A stretch of 64,000 nt of DNA, from the NCBI RefSeq assembly GCF_021391495.1, contig NZ_CP090063.1:1798001-1862000 (forward strand), written 5' to 3'. This DNA comes from Amycolatopsis acidiphila (GTDB taxonomy: Bacteria > Actinomycetota > Actinomycetes > Mycobacteriales > Pseudonocardiaceae). Below, one piece after another: positions 27,437-36,294 of this stretch; positions within the stretch are counted from its first letter, which is position 1, and every line of letters starts with the position of its first letter. The notes under the pieces were generated by a model. It was not told the origin of the DNA. It did no database searches and saw only the letters and a program-made list of their open reading frames with translations. Both the position numbers and the translations under genes were made by a program.

Positions 27437-29728
27437 TCAGCCGTCCCACGTCTCGTTGTCGGCGCGACCGCGGCGGGTGCCGTCCTGGAAGGCCGTCATC
27501 AGGCTCCGCGCCTCGACGGCGGTCGCCTCGTGATCGCCCGCCACGGGCTCCGGCTCGGGCAGCTCGTGCAGTTCGGGTGCCAGGTTCGCCTGGCGGTGGC
27601 GTTTGGGCAGGGGCGGCCGGTCGTCCGAAGGCGGCAACGCCGGCCAAGCCGGATTGCCCTCGGGCAGCATCGCGACCGTCGTCCGGCGTGGCGCGCCGGC
27701 TTCGACGCGGCTTTCCTGCGCGGGCACCACGGTGTCGAACCAGTCGGTGTGCCGGTCGTCGCCGGAGTCGAGGCGCTGCACCGGAACGAGCGCGCTGTTC
27801 GGGATCAGCACCACGGCCCGGACACCGCCGTAGTTCGACTCCAGCAGCGACACCCGGATGTCGTGCTGCCGGGCCAGCCGCGCGACCACGTAGAACCCGA
27901 TCCGGGAGTCGCCGGTCAGCGCGAGCATCCCGAAGTCCGGCGGATCGCCGAACATGTCGTTGGCCCGCGAGCGATCCTCGGGTGCCATGCCGAGGCCCTG
28001 GTCGTCGATCTCGATCACGGCGCCCTTGCCGACGGGGTTGCCACGCACCTCGATGCGGGACTCGGGCGGGGAGAACGCGATCGCGTTGTCGACCAGTTCG
28101 GCCAGCAGGTGCATCAGGTCGGCCACGGCCTGGCCGGTGATCTGCAGCTGCGGGATCCGGCCGAAGCTGATCCGGTTGTACTGCTCGGTCTCGGCGACGG
28201 CGCTGCGGACGATGTCGAGCAGGCTCACCGAGGTCCGCCACTGGCGGGTCAGCCGGCCGCCGCCGAGCACGATCAGGTTCTCCGCGTTGCGGCGTTCCCG
28301 GGTGCTGAGGTGGTCCAGCAGGTAGAGCAGCTCGACCTGCTCGGGGTCGTCGGCCGCGCGCTCGGCCTTGTCGAGTACCTGCAGCTGCCGGTGCACGACG
28401 GCCTGGCTGCGACGGGCGATGTTGAGGAACACCGTGTTCGTGCCTTCGCGCAGCCGGGCCTCCTGCACCGCCGCGGCGACCGCGGCCTGCTGCGCCTTCG
28501 TGAAGGCCTCGGCCACCTCGCCGACCTCGTCGCGGCCGTAGTCGAGTGCGGGCATCTCCTCGGCGACGTCGACCTGTTCGCCCTGGCGGATTCGGTCCAC
28601 CACCAGCGGCAGCCGCTCGTCGGCGGCAAGCGTGTCCGAGCGCAGCTGCCGCAGGCGGCGCACCAGCCCGTTGCCCATCCGGACGGCCAGCGACAGCACG
28701 ACGACCGCCAGCAACAGGCTCGCCGCGGCGATCAGGACCGAGCGGAGCAGGGTGTCGTCGGCGCTCTGCTTCTCCGCCGCGGCCGCCGTGCTGCCCAGGT
28801 CACCGAGGCCGAAGCCGCTGATCGTGCTCGCGACCTGGCGGACGGCGTCCTGCCACTGCTGGACGGTCACCGGCAGCGAGGGCACGGCGCCGGGCGAGAG
28901 CGGACGCGGGTCGAAACCCTGCCGCACCAGCGCGTCCTCCACGGTGCCGAGCAGCGCCCAGTCCGAAGAGGACTCGAGTTGGCCGATCTTCTGCTGTTGT
29001 GCCACGGGGAGTTGCGGACGCAGCCCGTTCAGCTCGGCCCGGTAGGCGCGCGTCAGCGAGTCGTACTCGGCCAGTTCGGCACCGGTGAGCCCGCCGTTCC
29101 GGTAGGCGGCGAGCGCGAGCGAGTTGCTCCGGTCGAGCCAGTCCGACACGCGCATGAGGTCGGCCGCGCTCGAGCGCAGCAGCGCGGCGTCCTTGTCGGT
29201 GGAATCGCGGCCGATGGCGCCGGCGGCGACGATCATCGCGTCGGCGATCGAGTTGTACGTGGAGTAGACGGTGAGCCGGGAAGCCTGGCCGTTGTCGATC
29301 TGTGCCCGGATCTGCGGCACCTGGCCCATCGACTGCACGAACCTGCCGATGGCGGCGCGGGACTCCGGCGGCATCGCGTCGGCGACTTCCGTGGAGATCT
29401 GGCTGAACTGGGCCATGAGCTGGTTGAACGCGCCGCGCGACTGGTCCAGGGCGGCTCTGTTCTCCGGCGAAGGATCGGCCGCCGCGGCGACGCTCGCCCG
29501 GCGCTCCTGCGTCATCGCGGGCATGAACGGGACGGCCAGGCTGTATCCGCGCGCCAGCAGGATCGCGGTATCGCGTTTCTGCACGGCGGCGGTGATCAAA
29601 TAGGCGTTGATCCCGACTCCGGCCGCGAGCAGGACGAAACTCGGAATCAACGCTATCGCCAGTACCCGGGTCCGTAACGAGATCTTGGATTTACGCCTGG
29701 TACTTATGTTTCCTAATTGCTGAGGCAC
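27437..29728 (-). CDS. Conservon sensor histidine kinase-like protein with nitrate/nitrite-sensing domain (CvnA type), 763 aa
   Basis: Membrane helices near residues 19-40 and 313-337 enclose a large outer NIT-type sensing domain (about 45-310, all helical). A HAMP-like region and a coiled stretch follow. The kinase core (about 430-600) contains NTVFLNIARRSQAVVHRQLQ and the ATP-binding blocks HLLAELVDNAIAFSPP (N box), DDQGLGMAP and GFYVVARLARQH. The C-terminus (about 640-763) is a proline-rich tail. GTG 29728 has GGAAGG upstream. Conservon kinases usually lack a normal phosphorelay partner and work through the three small proteins that follow. Confidence 0.9.
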   Translation of the reverse strand: MPQQLGNISTRRKSKISLRTRVLAIALIPSFVLLAAGVGINAYLITAAVQKRDTAILLARGYSLAVPFMPAMTQERRASVAAAADPSPENRAALDQSRGAFNQLMAQFSQISTEVADAMPPESRAAIGRFVQSMGQVPQIRAQIDNGQASRLTVYSTYNSIADAMIVAAGAIGRDSTDKDAALLRSSAADLMRVSDWLDRSNSLALAAYRNGGLTGAELAEYDSLTRAYRAELNGLRPQLPVAQQQKIGQLESSSDWALLGTVEDALVRQGFDPRPLSPGAVPSLPVTVQQWQDAVRQVASTISGFGLGDLGSTAAAAEKQSADDTLLRSVLIAAASLLLAVVVLSLAVRMGNGLVRRLRQLRSDTLAADERLPLVVDRIRQGEQVDVAEEMPALDYGRDEVGEVAEAFTKAQQAAVAAAVQEARLREGTNTVFLNIARRSQAVVHRQLQVLDKAERAADDPEQVELLYLLDHLSTRERRNAENLIVLGGGRLTRQWRTSVSLLDIVRSAVAETEQYNRISFGRIPQLQITGQAVADLMHLLAELVDNAIAFSPPESRIEVRGNPVGKGAVIEIDDQGLGMAPEDRSRANDMFGDPPDFGMLALTGDSRIGFYVVARLARQHDIRVSLLESNYGGVRAVVLIPNSALVPVQRLDSGDDRHTDWFDTVVPAQESRVEAGAPRRTTVAMLPEGNPAWPALPPSDDRPPLPKRHRQANLAPELHELPEPEPVAGDHEATAVEARSLMTAFQDGTRRGRADNETWDG

Positions 29729-29913
29729 TTCGTGGCCTTCCGACGAAAATGCCGCGGTGAGCGCGGACGGAGTACACAATTAGTCCACAAGAGGGCCTGC
29801 GTCCAGACTTTTGGACAGTTTTCATCCGACTACGTTGAGCGACGAAATGTCATTCGTTCGGCCTATGTCCGCCCAGCCGGAACTGACCTACTTTTACAGC
29901 TTCCGATAAAAGC

Positions 29914-30900
29914 TCAGCCCACCACCATTGCCCACGGAACGAGTGCCAGCACGGCCGCCGCGGCGATATTCGTGCGGCGGTAATGGACCAGCAGGGCAGC
30001 GAACTCGCGCAGGAACGCGCTCGGCAGGAAGTACAGGGCGGTGGGTGCGCCGGCGACGTCGAGGCGCAGGCCGAGGCGCCGTGCGGTGACGGCTGTGCGG
30101 AACACGTGGTAGTTGTTCGTGACGGCGGCGAGGTAGCCGTGCCGCGTCCGCTCGTCGAGGAGTTCGGTGCTGAAGCGCAGGTTCTCCTCGGTCGTGGTCG
30201 CCCTGTCCTCCACCACGATGCGTTCGGCGGGAATGCCGCGCAGTAGCAGATGCTCGCGCATGGCGGCGGCCTCGCTGGTGGTCTCGCCGGGGCCCTGCCC
30301 GCCGGACACCACGACGAGCGGGCGCCCCTCTTCCCGGCGGTAGAGCCGGATCGCGAGAGACAGACGGCTTTCCAGCAGCGGCGGCACTTTCGCGCTGTCG
30401 AGCCCGGCGCCGAGGACGATGATCGCGGAGAAGCCGCGCCGACGACGGAGCCTGCCGTAGAGCAGCGAGTACAACAGGAAGCAGCCGAACACGAACCCGG
30501 CATACGCGACGACGAACACGAACGACCCGACGGGCGCGTTGAGCCACGGGTTCGTGCTCGGGCCGGTGACGAAGAGCAGCACCGCCGTCGCGGCGATGCC
30601 GAGGCCGGCGAGCAGGGAGAGCGAGTTGGCAAGGCGGTGGCCTTCGCGCCGCCACATGACGGCCCCGTTCACGATCAACGCGAGCGGCAGGATCATCGCG
30701 ACGACGAGGGCGACCACCAGGAACACCAGGCCGAGCACCCGATCGAGCCAGGGGGACTCGGTGGCGCGCACGAGGAGCCACAGCAGGACGAACAGGCAGG
30801 CCAGCCCGAGCCAGACCCCGTTGCTCACCCGCCGCGGCTCGCGCACGACGCCGATCGCGAAAAGTCCCAACGCCGCGGCGGCCAGGTATGCGTAGAGCAC
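29914..30900 (-). CDS. YdcF/SanA-like DUF218 membrane protein, 328 aa
   Basis: Four or five membrane helices lie in the first half (about residues 1-150), then a DUF218 domain (about 160-300): FSAIIVLGAGL, VVVSGGQGPGETTSEAAAMREH and RIVVEDRATTTEENLRFS, the family's nucleotide-fold core. A final helix closes the protein. The GTG at 30900 has AGGGGGA upstream. DUF218 proteins (SanA, ElyC, YdcF) affect envelope integrity and peptidoglycan precursor use; the reaction is unknown. It is monocistronic, with about 260 bases of featureless DNA upstream before the xylan locus. Confidence 0.85.
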   Translation of the reverse strand: MLYAYLAAAALGLFAIGVVREPRRVSNGVWLGLACLFVLLWLLVRATESPWLDRVLGLVFLVVALVVAMILPLALIVNGAVMWRREGHRLANSLSLLAGLGIAATAVLLFVTGPSTNPWLNAPVGSFVFVVAYAGFVFGCFLLYSLLYGRLRRRRGFSAIIVLGAGLDSAKVPPLLESRLSLAIRLYRREEGRPLVVVSGGQGPGETTSEAAAMREHLLLRGIPAERIVVEDRATTTEENLRFSTELLDERTRHGYLAAVTNNYHVFRTAVTARRLGLRLDVAGAPTALYFLPSAFLREFAALLVHYRRTNIAAAAVLALVPWAMVVG

Positions 30901-31160
30901 GGTTCCCCCTGTCCTCGCCGGAAGGACGAGCATAGGAGGCGGGGTTGGTCACGGGGTGGCTCAGGGGTGGCCGCGGCGGTGTCGCCAGGGTGTGCGCACG
31001 GCCTGCGAGCGGCAGCGCGCGACCGTCGGGCGGGGCGGGGCGCGGCGTGGTCGGCGCCTCAAGCAGACCGCCTGGTGGCGGCGGCCGAGGCGAGCGGCCC
31101 GGACGCCACCACCCGGGAGCGGGCTCAGCGATCCGTCGCCCGCCCCCGCCACCCGCGGGC

Positions 31161-34100
31161 TCAGCCGCGCCTGCTCTCCGGCGGCCCGAGGTAGCTGGGC
31201 CGGAGCCCACCGGTGTTCACGACCAGCTTCTGCACCACCACCGTCGGGTCGATCATCCACACCTTGACCGTGTGCACGCCCGGCGCCGCGATCGTGTGCG
31301 TCGTCGTGGTGAGGTTGACGTTGTCCGAGGTGTTGCGCTCCCACTGCCGGTTCATGCCGGCGTCGTCGGCGCCGGTCGCGGCGATCACGTCCACCACCTG
31401 CGGCTGCTCGTCGTCGATCGACACCGCGTACTTCAGCCCCTCGCCCGGCACGGCGTCGTTGCGCGGCGACAGGTAGGCGAGCACCTGCACCGGCCCGGCG
31501 GTCGAGAGCGTCATCGTGTACTCCAGCCGCGGTCCCTGCCCCGCCACCTGCCGGGGCGCGGTGACCGGGAACGGTTCCATACCCGAGCCGTCCCGCCCGA
31601 TGTCCGGGATCCGCTGCCACTGCACGCCGCCCGCGCCGACCGCCCGCGTGAAGTGGTCGGCCTGCATCGAGACGTAGCCGTTCGCCTCGACGAAGCCCTT
31701 CGGGTTGGCGAGCGTGTTGTCCACGACCGCCTGCACCTGCACCGTCGTGCCGTTGCCCGTCACCGTGAGAGGCACCGTCGTACGGCCCTTCGGCGCGTGC
31801 GCCCAGTCCACCCACACCGTGACGCGGGTCTGCTTGTCGACCCGGCCACGGTCCTGGTCGACGTGCACCCACGGCGCGCCGGAGCGGACCTGGAAGTCGA
31901 ACGGGACCGAGCCGCGGTCGAACACGTCGAAGTACTGCTGGGGCTGGCTCTGGTACGGGCTGAACGTCGGCAGCACCGCTGGCGAGGGCTCCGCGGGCCA
32001 CCACTTGTCCGAGCCGCCGATCGCGACGCCCAGCTCCGCGCGGTCCGGCAGCGCGATGCGCTGGACCGCCGGGAAGACCTCGTCCGGCAACGCCTCGTTG
32101 TTCAGCTCGGGTTCCTGCCAGCCCGCGCCGGGGCCGTACCGTGCGACGTCCCCGTAGCCGATCTTGGGCTGGGTCTGGAAACCACGCCACTTGCCGCCCG
32201 CGAGCGTGTTGTTGTAGTAGTCCGACATCGCCTGGTCGTCGGCGAAGCGCGCATCGGTGACGTCGGCGAGGTCGTTCGTCGCGGCGCGGCCTTGCTTGGC
32301 GTACAACAGGTTGGTGAACTCGGCCTGGCGCAGGGCGTACAGGTTCGCGCTCGCCTTCACCTCGTAGTACACGAGTTCGTAGTACGCGTCCTGCAACGCG
32401 GCGGGCAGTGTTCTCCTGATCGCTTCGGCCTGCGCCGCGAGTTGCTGCCACTGCGCGGTGACCCGGTCCAGCTCCTGGTAGTCGGTGAGGCTGAACGGGG
32501 AGGCCTGGTCGTCGTAGACCACCTGGTTGTCCGGACCGGTGGTGATGCGGCGGTTGAGCAGCTCCGGCTTCCGCCGCGACTGCAGGATCGCGTAGGTGTG
32601 CAGCACCTCGGCGATCGCGCCGGCCTGCCACGGGCCGAAGCTCTCCGCGGTGTACCTGCGTTCCCACTCGCCGAGCTTCGCCAGCGGCCAGCGCGCGGGA
32701 TTCCAGGCGTAGTCGAGGAAGAACTGCGTGGGCAGCTCGTCGTTCTTCAGGTCGCCCACGTTCACCGTCCACAGCCGGTTCACGCCGTACTGGTAGGCCT
32801 GGTTGAGCTGGTCCCAGATGTTGGGCAACAGGTTCGTGTCGGCCCACTTGTAGTCGCGGCCGCCGCCCACGTAGTCGAAGTGGTAGTACAGCCCGTAACC
32901 CCCGCCGCGGGGCGGCAGGGTCTGCTCGGGCAGCTTCCGGAGGTTGCCCCAGTTGTCGTCGGCGAACACGACCGTGACGTCGTCCGGTGGTCGCAGCCCC
33001 TCGTCCCAGTACCGCTGCACCTCCTTGTACAAGGTCTGGACCTGCGGGATCGTCGTGACGTCCTTCCCGGTGACCTGCCCGAGGATCTGCCGCTGGCTCG
33101 CCAGGATGTCTTTCATCAGGTCGATGCCGTCGCCGTCGGGCAGACTGGTGTCGCCGTTGCCGCGCATCCCGAGGGTGACGACGCCCTCGAAGTCCTCCTC
33201 GGTCATCCGCTTGATGCCCTCGGTCCAGTACTTCTTGATCGCGTCGGCGTTGGTGCGGAAGCTCCATTGGCCGTTGCCGCCGTAGGGATCGCTGCCGGGC
33301 GTCGCGTGCCGGTTCCATTCCTCGATCCCGCGCATCATCGGCGCTTCGTGCGAGGTGCCCATGACGACGCCGTACGCCTTGGCCGTGAGGTGGTTCTGCG
33401 GATCGTCCTCGGCGAAGGCCCGGCCCCAGACCGCGGGCCACAGGTAGTTGGCCTTCAGCCGCAGCATCGTCTCGAAGATCTTGGCGTAGAACTGGGAGTT
33501 GAAGCCGTTGGGATAGCCGGGGGCGAGGCCGGGGCCGAAGTAGCCGGGCGCCCACCGGCCCAGCGCCGGGTTCTCGTCGTTGAGGAAGAACCCGCGGTAC
33601 TCCACCGCCGGCGTGCCCTGGCTGTGCCGGCCCGGCAGGACGTACAGCTCGTTCTGGTGCGCCGCGGGCACGTCGTCCCACCAGTACCACGGCGAGACCC
33701 CGATCTGCCTGGAGATCTCGTAACCGCCGTAGATCGTGCCGCGCTGATCGCTTCCCGCCACGACGAGGGCGCGCCGGACACCGGGCATCGGGTTTTCGAC
33801 CACCTGCTGAAGCGAGGTCTCCCATTTCCCGGCGATACCGCCGACGTCGAGCTTTCCGGTCCTGACGAGATCGTCGACGAGCGGGCTGTGGCCGAGCGTG
33901 CCGATCAGCACCACTTCGCGCACCGAGGGAACGGTGTCGACGGAGAGCACGGGCCTGGTTCCGGTGACGCGCTGCAGGTCGCCCTGCAGGTCCGCGGCCG
34001 CGTGGGCCACGCCCTCGTAGTCGCCGCCACTCACCACGATCGGCGTCGTTCGGCCTTGTGCGGCAAGGGGAAAGCGGCCGGGGCCGGGGTCGTGGACGAC

Positions 34101-34205
34101 GAAGTCGTCGGCCGGCGCGGCCGGCGCCGCCGTGCTGGGAACGGGTGCGACGACGGCCGTGAGCGCGAAAGCCAGCGAAGCCAGAATGGCGGCGGATCTT
34201 CTCAT
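31161..34205 (-). CDS. Secreted glycoside hydrolase family 115 (xylan alpha-1,2-glucuronidase), 1014 aa
   Basis: The Sec signal peptide (about residues 1-27) ends near TAAPAAPADD. GH115 regions follow in order: an N-terminal alpha/beta domain (GGDYEGVAHAAADLQGDL, GYEISRQIGVSPWYWWDD); the catalytic core with YRGFFLNDENPALGRWAPG, LKANYLWPAVWG and GVVMGTSHEAPM; and a C-terminal beta domain (about 840-1010). The length is typical of the family. GH115 enzymes remove glucuronic or 4-O-methyl-glucuronic acid side groups from glucuronoxylan. It is divergent from a GH10 xylanase across 149 bases with a palindrome near each start codon, so both act together on plant xylan. Confidence 0.93.
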   Translation of the reverse strand: MRRSAAILASLAFALTAVVAPVPSTAAPAAPADDFVVHDPGPGRFPLAAQGRTTPIVVSGGDYEGVAHAAADLQGDLQRVTGTRPVLSVDTVPSVREVVLIGTLGHSPLVDDLVRTGKLDVGGIAGKWETSLQQVVENPMPGVRRALVVAGSDQRGTIYGGYEISRQIGVSPWYWWDDVPAAHQNELYVLPGRHSQGTPAVEYRGFFLNDENPALGRWAPGYFGPGLAPGYPNGFNSQFYAKIFETMLRLKANYLWPAVWGRAFAEDDPQNHLTAKAYGVVMGTSHEAPMMRGIEEWNRHATPGSDPYGGNGQWSFRTNADAIKKYWTEGIKRMTEEDFEGVVTLGMRGNGDTSLPDGDGIDLMKDILASQRQILGQVTGKDVTTIPQVQTLYKEVQRYWDEGLRPPDDVTVVFADDNWGNLRKLPEQTLPPRGGGYGLYYHFDYVGGGRDYKWADTNLLPNIWDQLNQAYQYGVNRLWTVNVGDLKNDELPTQFFLDYAWNPARWPLAKLGEWERRYTAESFGPWQAGAIAEVLHTYAILQSRRKPELLNRRITTGPDNQVVYDDQASPFSLTDYQELDRVTAQWQQLAAQAEAIRRTLPAALQDAYYELVYYEVKASANLYALRQAEFTNLLYAKQGRAATNDLADVTDARFADDQAMSDYYNNTLAGGKWRGFQTQPKIGYGDVARYGPGAGWQEPELNNEALPDEVFPAVQRIALPDRAELGVAIGGSDKWWPAEPSPAVLPTFSPYQSQPQQYFDVFDRGSVPFDFQVRSGAPWVHVDQDRGRVDKQTRVTVWVDWAHAPKGRTTVPLTVTGNGTTVQVQAVVDNTLANPKGFVEANGYVSMQADHFTRAVGAGGVQWQRIPDIGRDGSGMEPFPVTAPRQVAGQGPRLEYTMTLSTAGPVQVLAYLSPRNDAVPGEGLKYAVSIDDEQPQVVDVIAATGADDAGMNRQWERNTSDNVNLTTTTHTIAAPGVHTVKVWMIDPTVVVQKLVVNTGGLRPSYLGPPESRRG

Positions 34206-34223
34206 CGGGCGATCTCCGTTGAC

Positions 34224-34235
34224 CGAAACTTTTCG
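34224..34235. promoter_or_regulatory. Operator-like palindrome CGAAA-CT-TTTCG in front of GH115
   Basis: A perfect inverted repeat with five-base arms and a two-base spacer lies 18 bases upstream of the GH115 start codon. The same arms and spacing recur at 34326, near the GH10 start. Short CGAAA/TTTCG palindromes are typical of LacI-family operators in front of actinomycete xylanase genes. Confidence 0.65.
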
Positions 34236-34325
34236 AGAATCATTCCTCCGGCGGTCTCCCAGTGTGCTGTTCTTGACGCGGAATGTAAACCCGTTCTACC
34301 GTCCCTCAGTCAGTCCGCCCGATTT

Positions 34326-34337
34326 CGAAATGTTTCG
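34326..34337. promoter_or_regulatory. Operator-like palindrome CGAAA-TG-TTTCG in front of GH10 xylanase
   Basis: It has the same arms and spacing as the element at 34224, 17 bases upstream of the xylanase ATG. Two matched elements in one divergent promoter region indicate joint repression of both genes, probably relieved by xylo-oligosaccharides (inference). Confidence 0.65.
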
Positions 34338-34354
34338 ATAAATCAGGGGTCCTT

Positions 34355-35389
34355 ATGCGCAGATTCCTCGCCATCGTCGTCGGGGCACTCGTACTCCTCG
34401 TCGCGCCCACCGCCGCCGCCGCGCCGCCCACGCTGCGGGCGCTGGCCGCCCGGCACGACATCCGGATCGGCACCGCGGTCGACATGTCCGCCCTGGCCGC
34501 CGATCCCGTCTACCGCCGGCAGGTCGGCAGCGAGTTCTCCACCGTCACCGCCGAGAACGTGATGAAGTGGGAGGTCCTCGAACCCCAGCGCGGTCAGTAC
34601 GACTGGAGCGCAGCGGACCGGCTGATGGCGTTCGCGCGGCAGCACGGTCAGGCGGTGCGCGGGCACGTTCTGGTGTGGCACAGCCAGCTTCCGGCCTGGC
34701 TGACGGCCGGGAGCTTCTCCTCCGACCAGCTACGGCAGATCCTGCGCAAGCACATCTTCGACACCGTCGGGCACTTCAAAGGCCGGATCTGGCAGTGGGA
34801 CGTGGTCAACGAGGCGTTCAACGAGGACGGCACGCTGCGCGACACGATCTGGCTCGAGAAGCTCGGGCCGGGCTACATCGCGGACGCCTTCCGCTGGGCG
34901 CACGAGGCCGACCCCAGCGCGAAGCTGTTCTACAACGACTACAACATCGAGGACGTCAACGCGAAGAGCGACGCGGTCTACCAGCTTGTGAAAACCCTTC
35001 GGGCGCAAGGGGTTCCGGTCGAAGGCGTGGGAATGCAGGCACATGAGACGGTCGACTACACGCCGACGACCATGCGGCAGAACATGCAGCGCTTCCAGCG
35101 CCTCGGCCTCGACACGGCGGTGACCGAGGCCGACGTCCGGATGGTCATGCCCCCGGACGCGGCGAAGCTGGGGGCCCAGGCGGACGTCTACCGCAGCATG
35201 CTCTCGGACTGCCTCGCGACCGACCGGTGCATCTCGTTCACGGTGTGGGGCTTCACGGACAAGTACTCGTGGGTCCCGGGCACGTTCGAAGGCCAAGGCG
35301 CGGCGAACCTGCTCGACGAGACCTTCACCCCGAAACCCGCCTATGACGCGGTGCGCGCGACCCTGGCCGCGAAGGAGCACCGGGGTTAG
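34355..35389 (+). CDS. Secreted endo-1,4-beta-xylanase, GH10, 344 aa
   Basis: The signal peptide (about residues 1-22) ends with TAAAA. The GH10 barrel follows: FSTVTAENVMKWEVLEP, GHVLVWHSQLPAWL, the acid/base Glu at residue 153 in WDVVNEAF, and the nucleophile Glu at residue 258 in VTEADVR (TEADVR rather than the commoner TELDI). A disulfide pair in SDCLATDRCISF and the WGFTDKYSWV signature are also present. No carbohydrate-binding module or linker is attached. It cuts the xylan backbone and is divergent from the GH115 debranching enzyme. Confidence 0.95.
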   Translation: MRRFLAIVVGALVLLVAPTAAAAPPTLRALAARHDIRIGTAVDMSALAADPVYRRQVGSEFSTVTAENVMKWEVLEPQRGQYDWSAADRLMAFARQHGQAVRGHVLVWHSQLPAWLTAGSFSSDQLRQILRKHIFDTVGHFKGRIWQWDVVNEAFNEDGTLRDTIWLEKLGPGYIADAFRWAHEADPSAKLFYNDYNIEDVNAKSDAVYQLVKTLRAQGVPVEGVGMQAHETVDYTPTTMRQNMQRFQRLGLDTAVTEADVRMVMPPDAAKLGAQADVYRSMLSDCLATDRCISFTVWGFTDKYSWVPGTFEGQGAANLLDETFTPKPAYDAVRATLAAKEHRG

Positions 35390-35406
35390 CCGGCGGCGCC
35401 ACGACT

Positions 35407-35446
35407 CGGGCCCACCCCGTCCGCGAACGCGGGCTGGGTGGGCCCG
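35407..35446. terminator. Bidirectional terminator hairpin
   Basis: An 11-base-pair perfect stem, CGGGCCCACCC with GGGTGGGCCCG, has an inner CCGCG/CGCGG stem in its loop. It lies between the convergent xylanase and DUF2630 genes. Confidence 0.8.
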
Positions 35447-35454
35447 CGCGCTGC

Positions 35455-35697
35455 CTACTGCTGGTAGTGCTCGACCTCGCTGATCGGCCGGGCCTCGGCC
35501 ACGCTCTCGTCCTCGCCGAACTCGCGGCGGGCGCGGCGCTGGCGAAGCAGGTCCCAGCACTGGTCGAGCTGCTCCTCGACCTGCTTGATCCTGGTGCGGT
35601 CGGCGTCGTCGAGGCCGGCGCCGGTGGCCTTCTCGCGCAGCTTGTGCTCCTCGGCGATGAGCTCGTCGATGTTGCCGATGATGTCCTTGTCGGTCAC
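35455..35697 (-). CDS. DUF2630 protein, 80 aa
   Basis: A small charged helical protein with the family pattern: TDKDIIGNIDELIAEEHKLR, a short acidic linker, then RIKQVEEQLDQCWDLLRQRRARREFG. Actinomycete DUF2630 proteins of about 80 residues are widespread; the function is unknown. The GTG start is the only in-frame start fitting the family length. It is divergent from the DUF1360 gene with a gap of about 80 bases. Confidence 0.8.
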   Translation of the reverse strand: MTDKDIIGNIDELIAEEHKLREKATGAGLDDADRTRIKQVEEQLDQCWDLLRQRRARREFGEDESVAEARPISEVEHYQQ

Positions 35698-35775
35698 GCG
35701 CTCACCGTACCTCGCCCGCCGTCCGCACGGTTGCTCACGACGTGCGCGGGTATGCGGGTAGGGAGAGGAGGGCGA

Positions 35776-36291
35776 ATGTCTGCTCTGCACGAGCTGAAGG
35801 ACCAGGCCAGGGCCTATCGCGGGAACGAGGACCGGCCGCTGGGCGGCTACCTGGCCGTGATGGTGGTCTACGGGTGCCTCGTCGGCCTCGGGACCCTGGC
35901 CGTCGCGCTGACCGGGCGCAAGCTGCCCCAGCGCGTCCCGAAGGAGGACCTGGTGGTCCTCGCACTGGGCACGCACAAGCTGTCGAGGACCCTGACCAAG
36001 GACGCGGTGACCAGTCCGCTGCGCGCGCCGTTCACCCGGTACTCCGGCACCGGCGGGCCGGCGGAGGTGATGGAGGACGTCCGCAAGCCCAGCGGGCTTC
36101 GGCACAGCCTCGGCGAGCTGCTGTCCTGCCCGTTCTGCCTGGACATGTGGGTCGTGACGGCGTTCGCGTTCGGCCTGCTGTTCGCACCCAGGGCGACCCG
36201 GCTGGTCGCGGGCGCGTTCGCGACGCTGGCCGGCGCGGACTTCCTGCAGCTGGCGTACGCCAAGGCACAGCAGATCACGGAGAAGGGGTAA
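35776..36291 (+). CDS. DUF1360 membrane protein, 171 aa
   Basis: Two or three membrane helices. The DUF1360 core reads LALGTHKLSRTLTKDAVTSPLRAPFT, followed by the signature ELLSCPFCLDMWV with its CPFC cysteines, and a terminal helix. GAGAGGAGGGCGA precedes the ATG. The aldehyde dehydrogenase gene begins three bases after the stop, so the two are an operon. The function is unknown; homologues occur in sporulation and stress contexts. Confidence 0.85.
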   Translation: MSALHELKDQARAYRGNEDRPLGGYLAVMVVYGCLVGLGTLAVALTGRKLPQRVPKEDLVVLALGTHKLSRTLTKDAVTSPLRAPFTRYSGTGGPAEVMEDVRKPSGLRHSLGELLSCPFCLDMWVVTAFAFGLLFAPRATRLVAGAFATLAGADFLQLAYAKAQQITEKG

Positions 36292-36294
36292 GCG

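Noticed and set aside
30945..34562. A 1205-codon open frame on the plus strand
   Set aside because: Antisense to the GH115 gene, whose signal peptide, domains and length fit the family fully.
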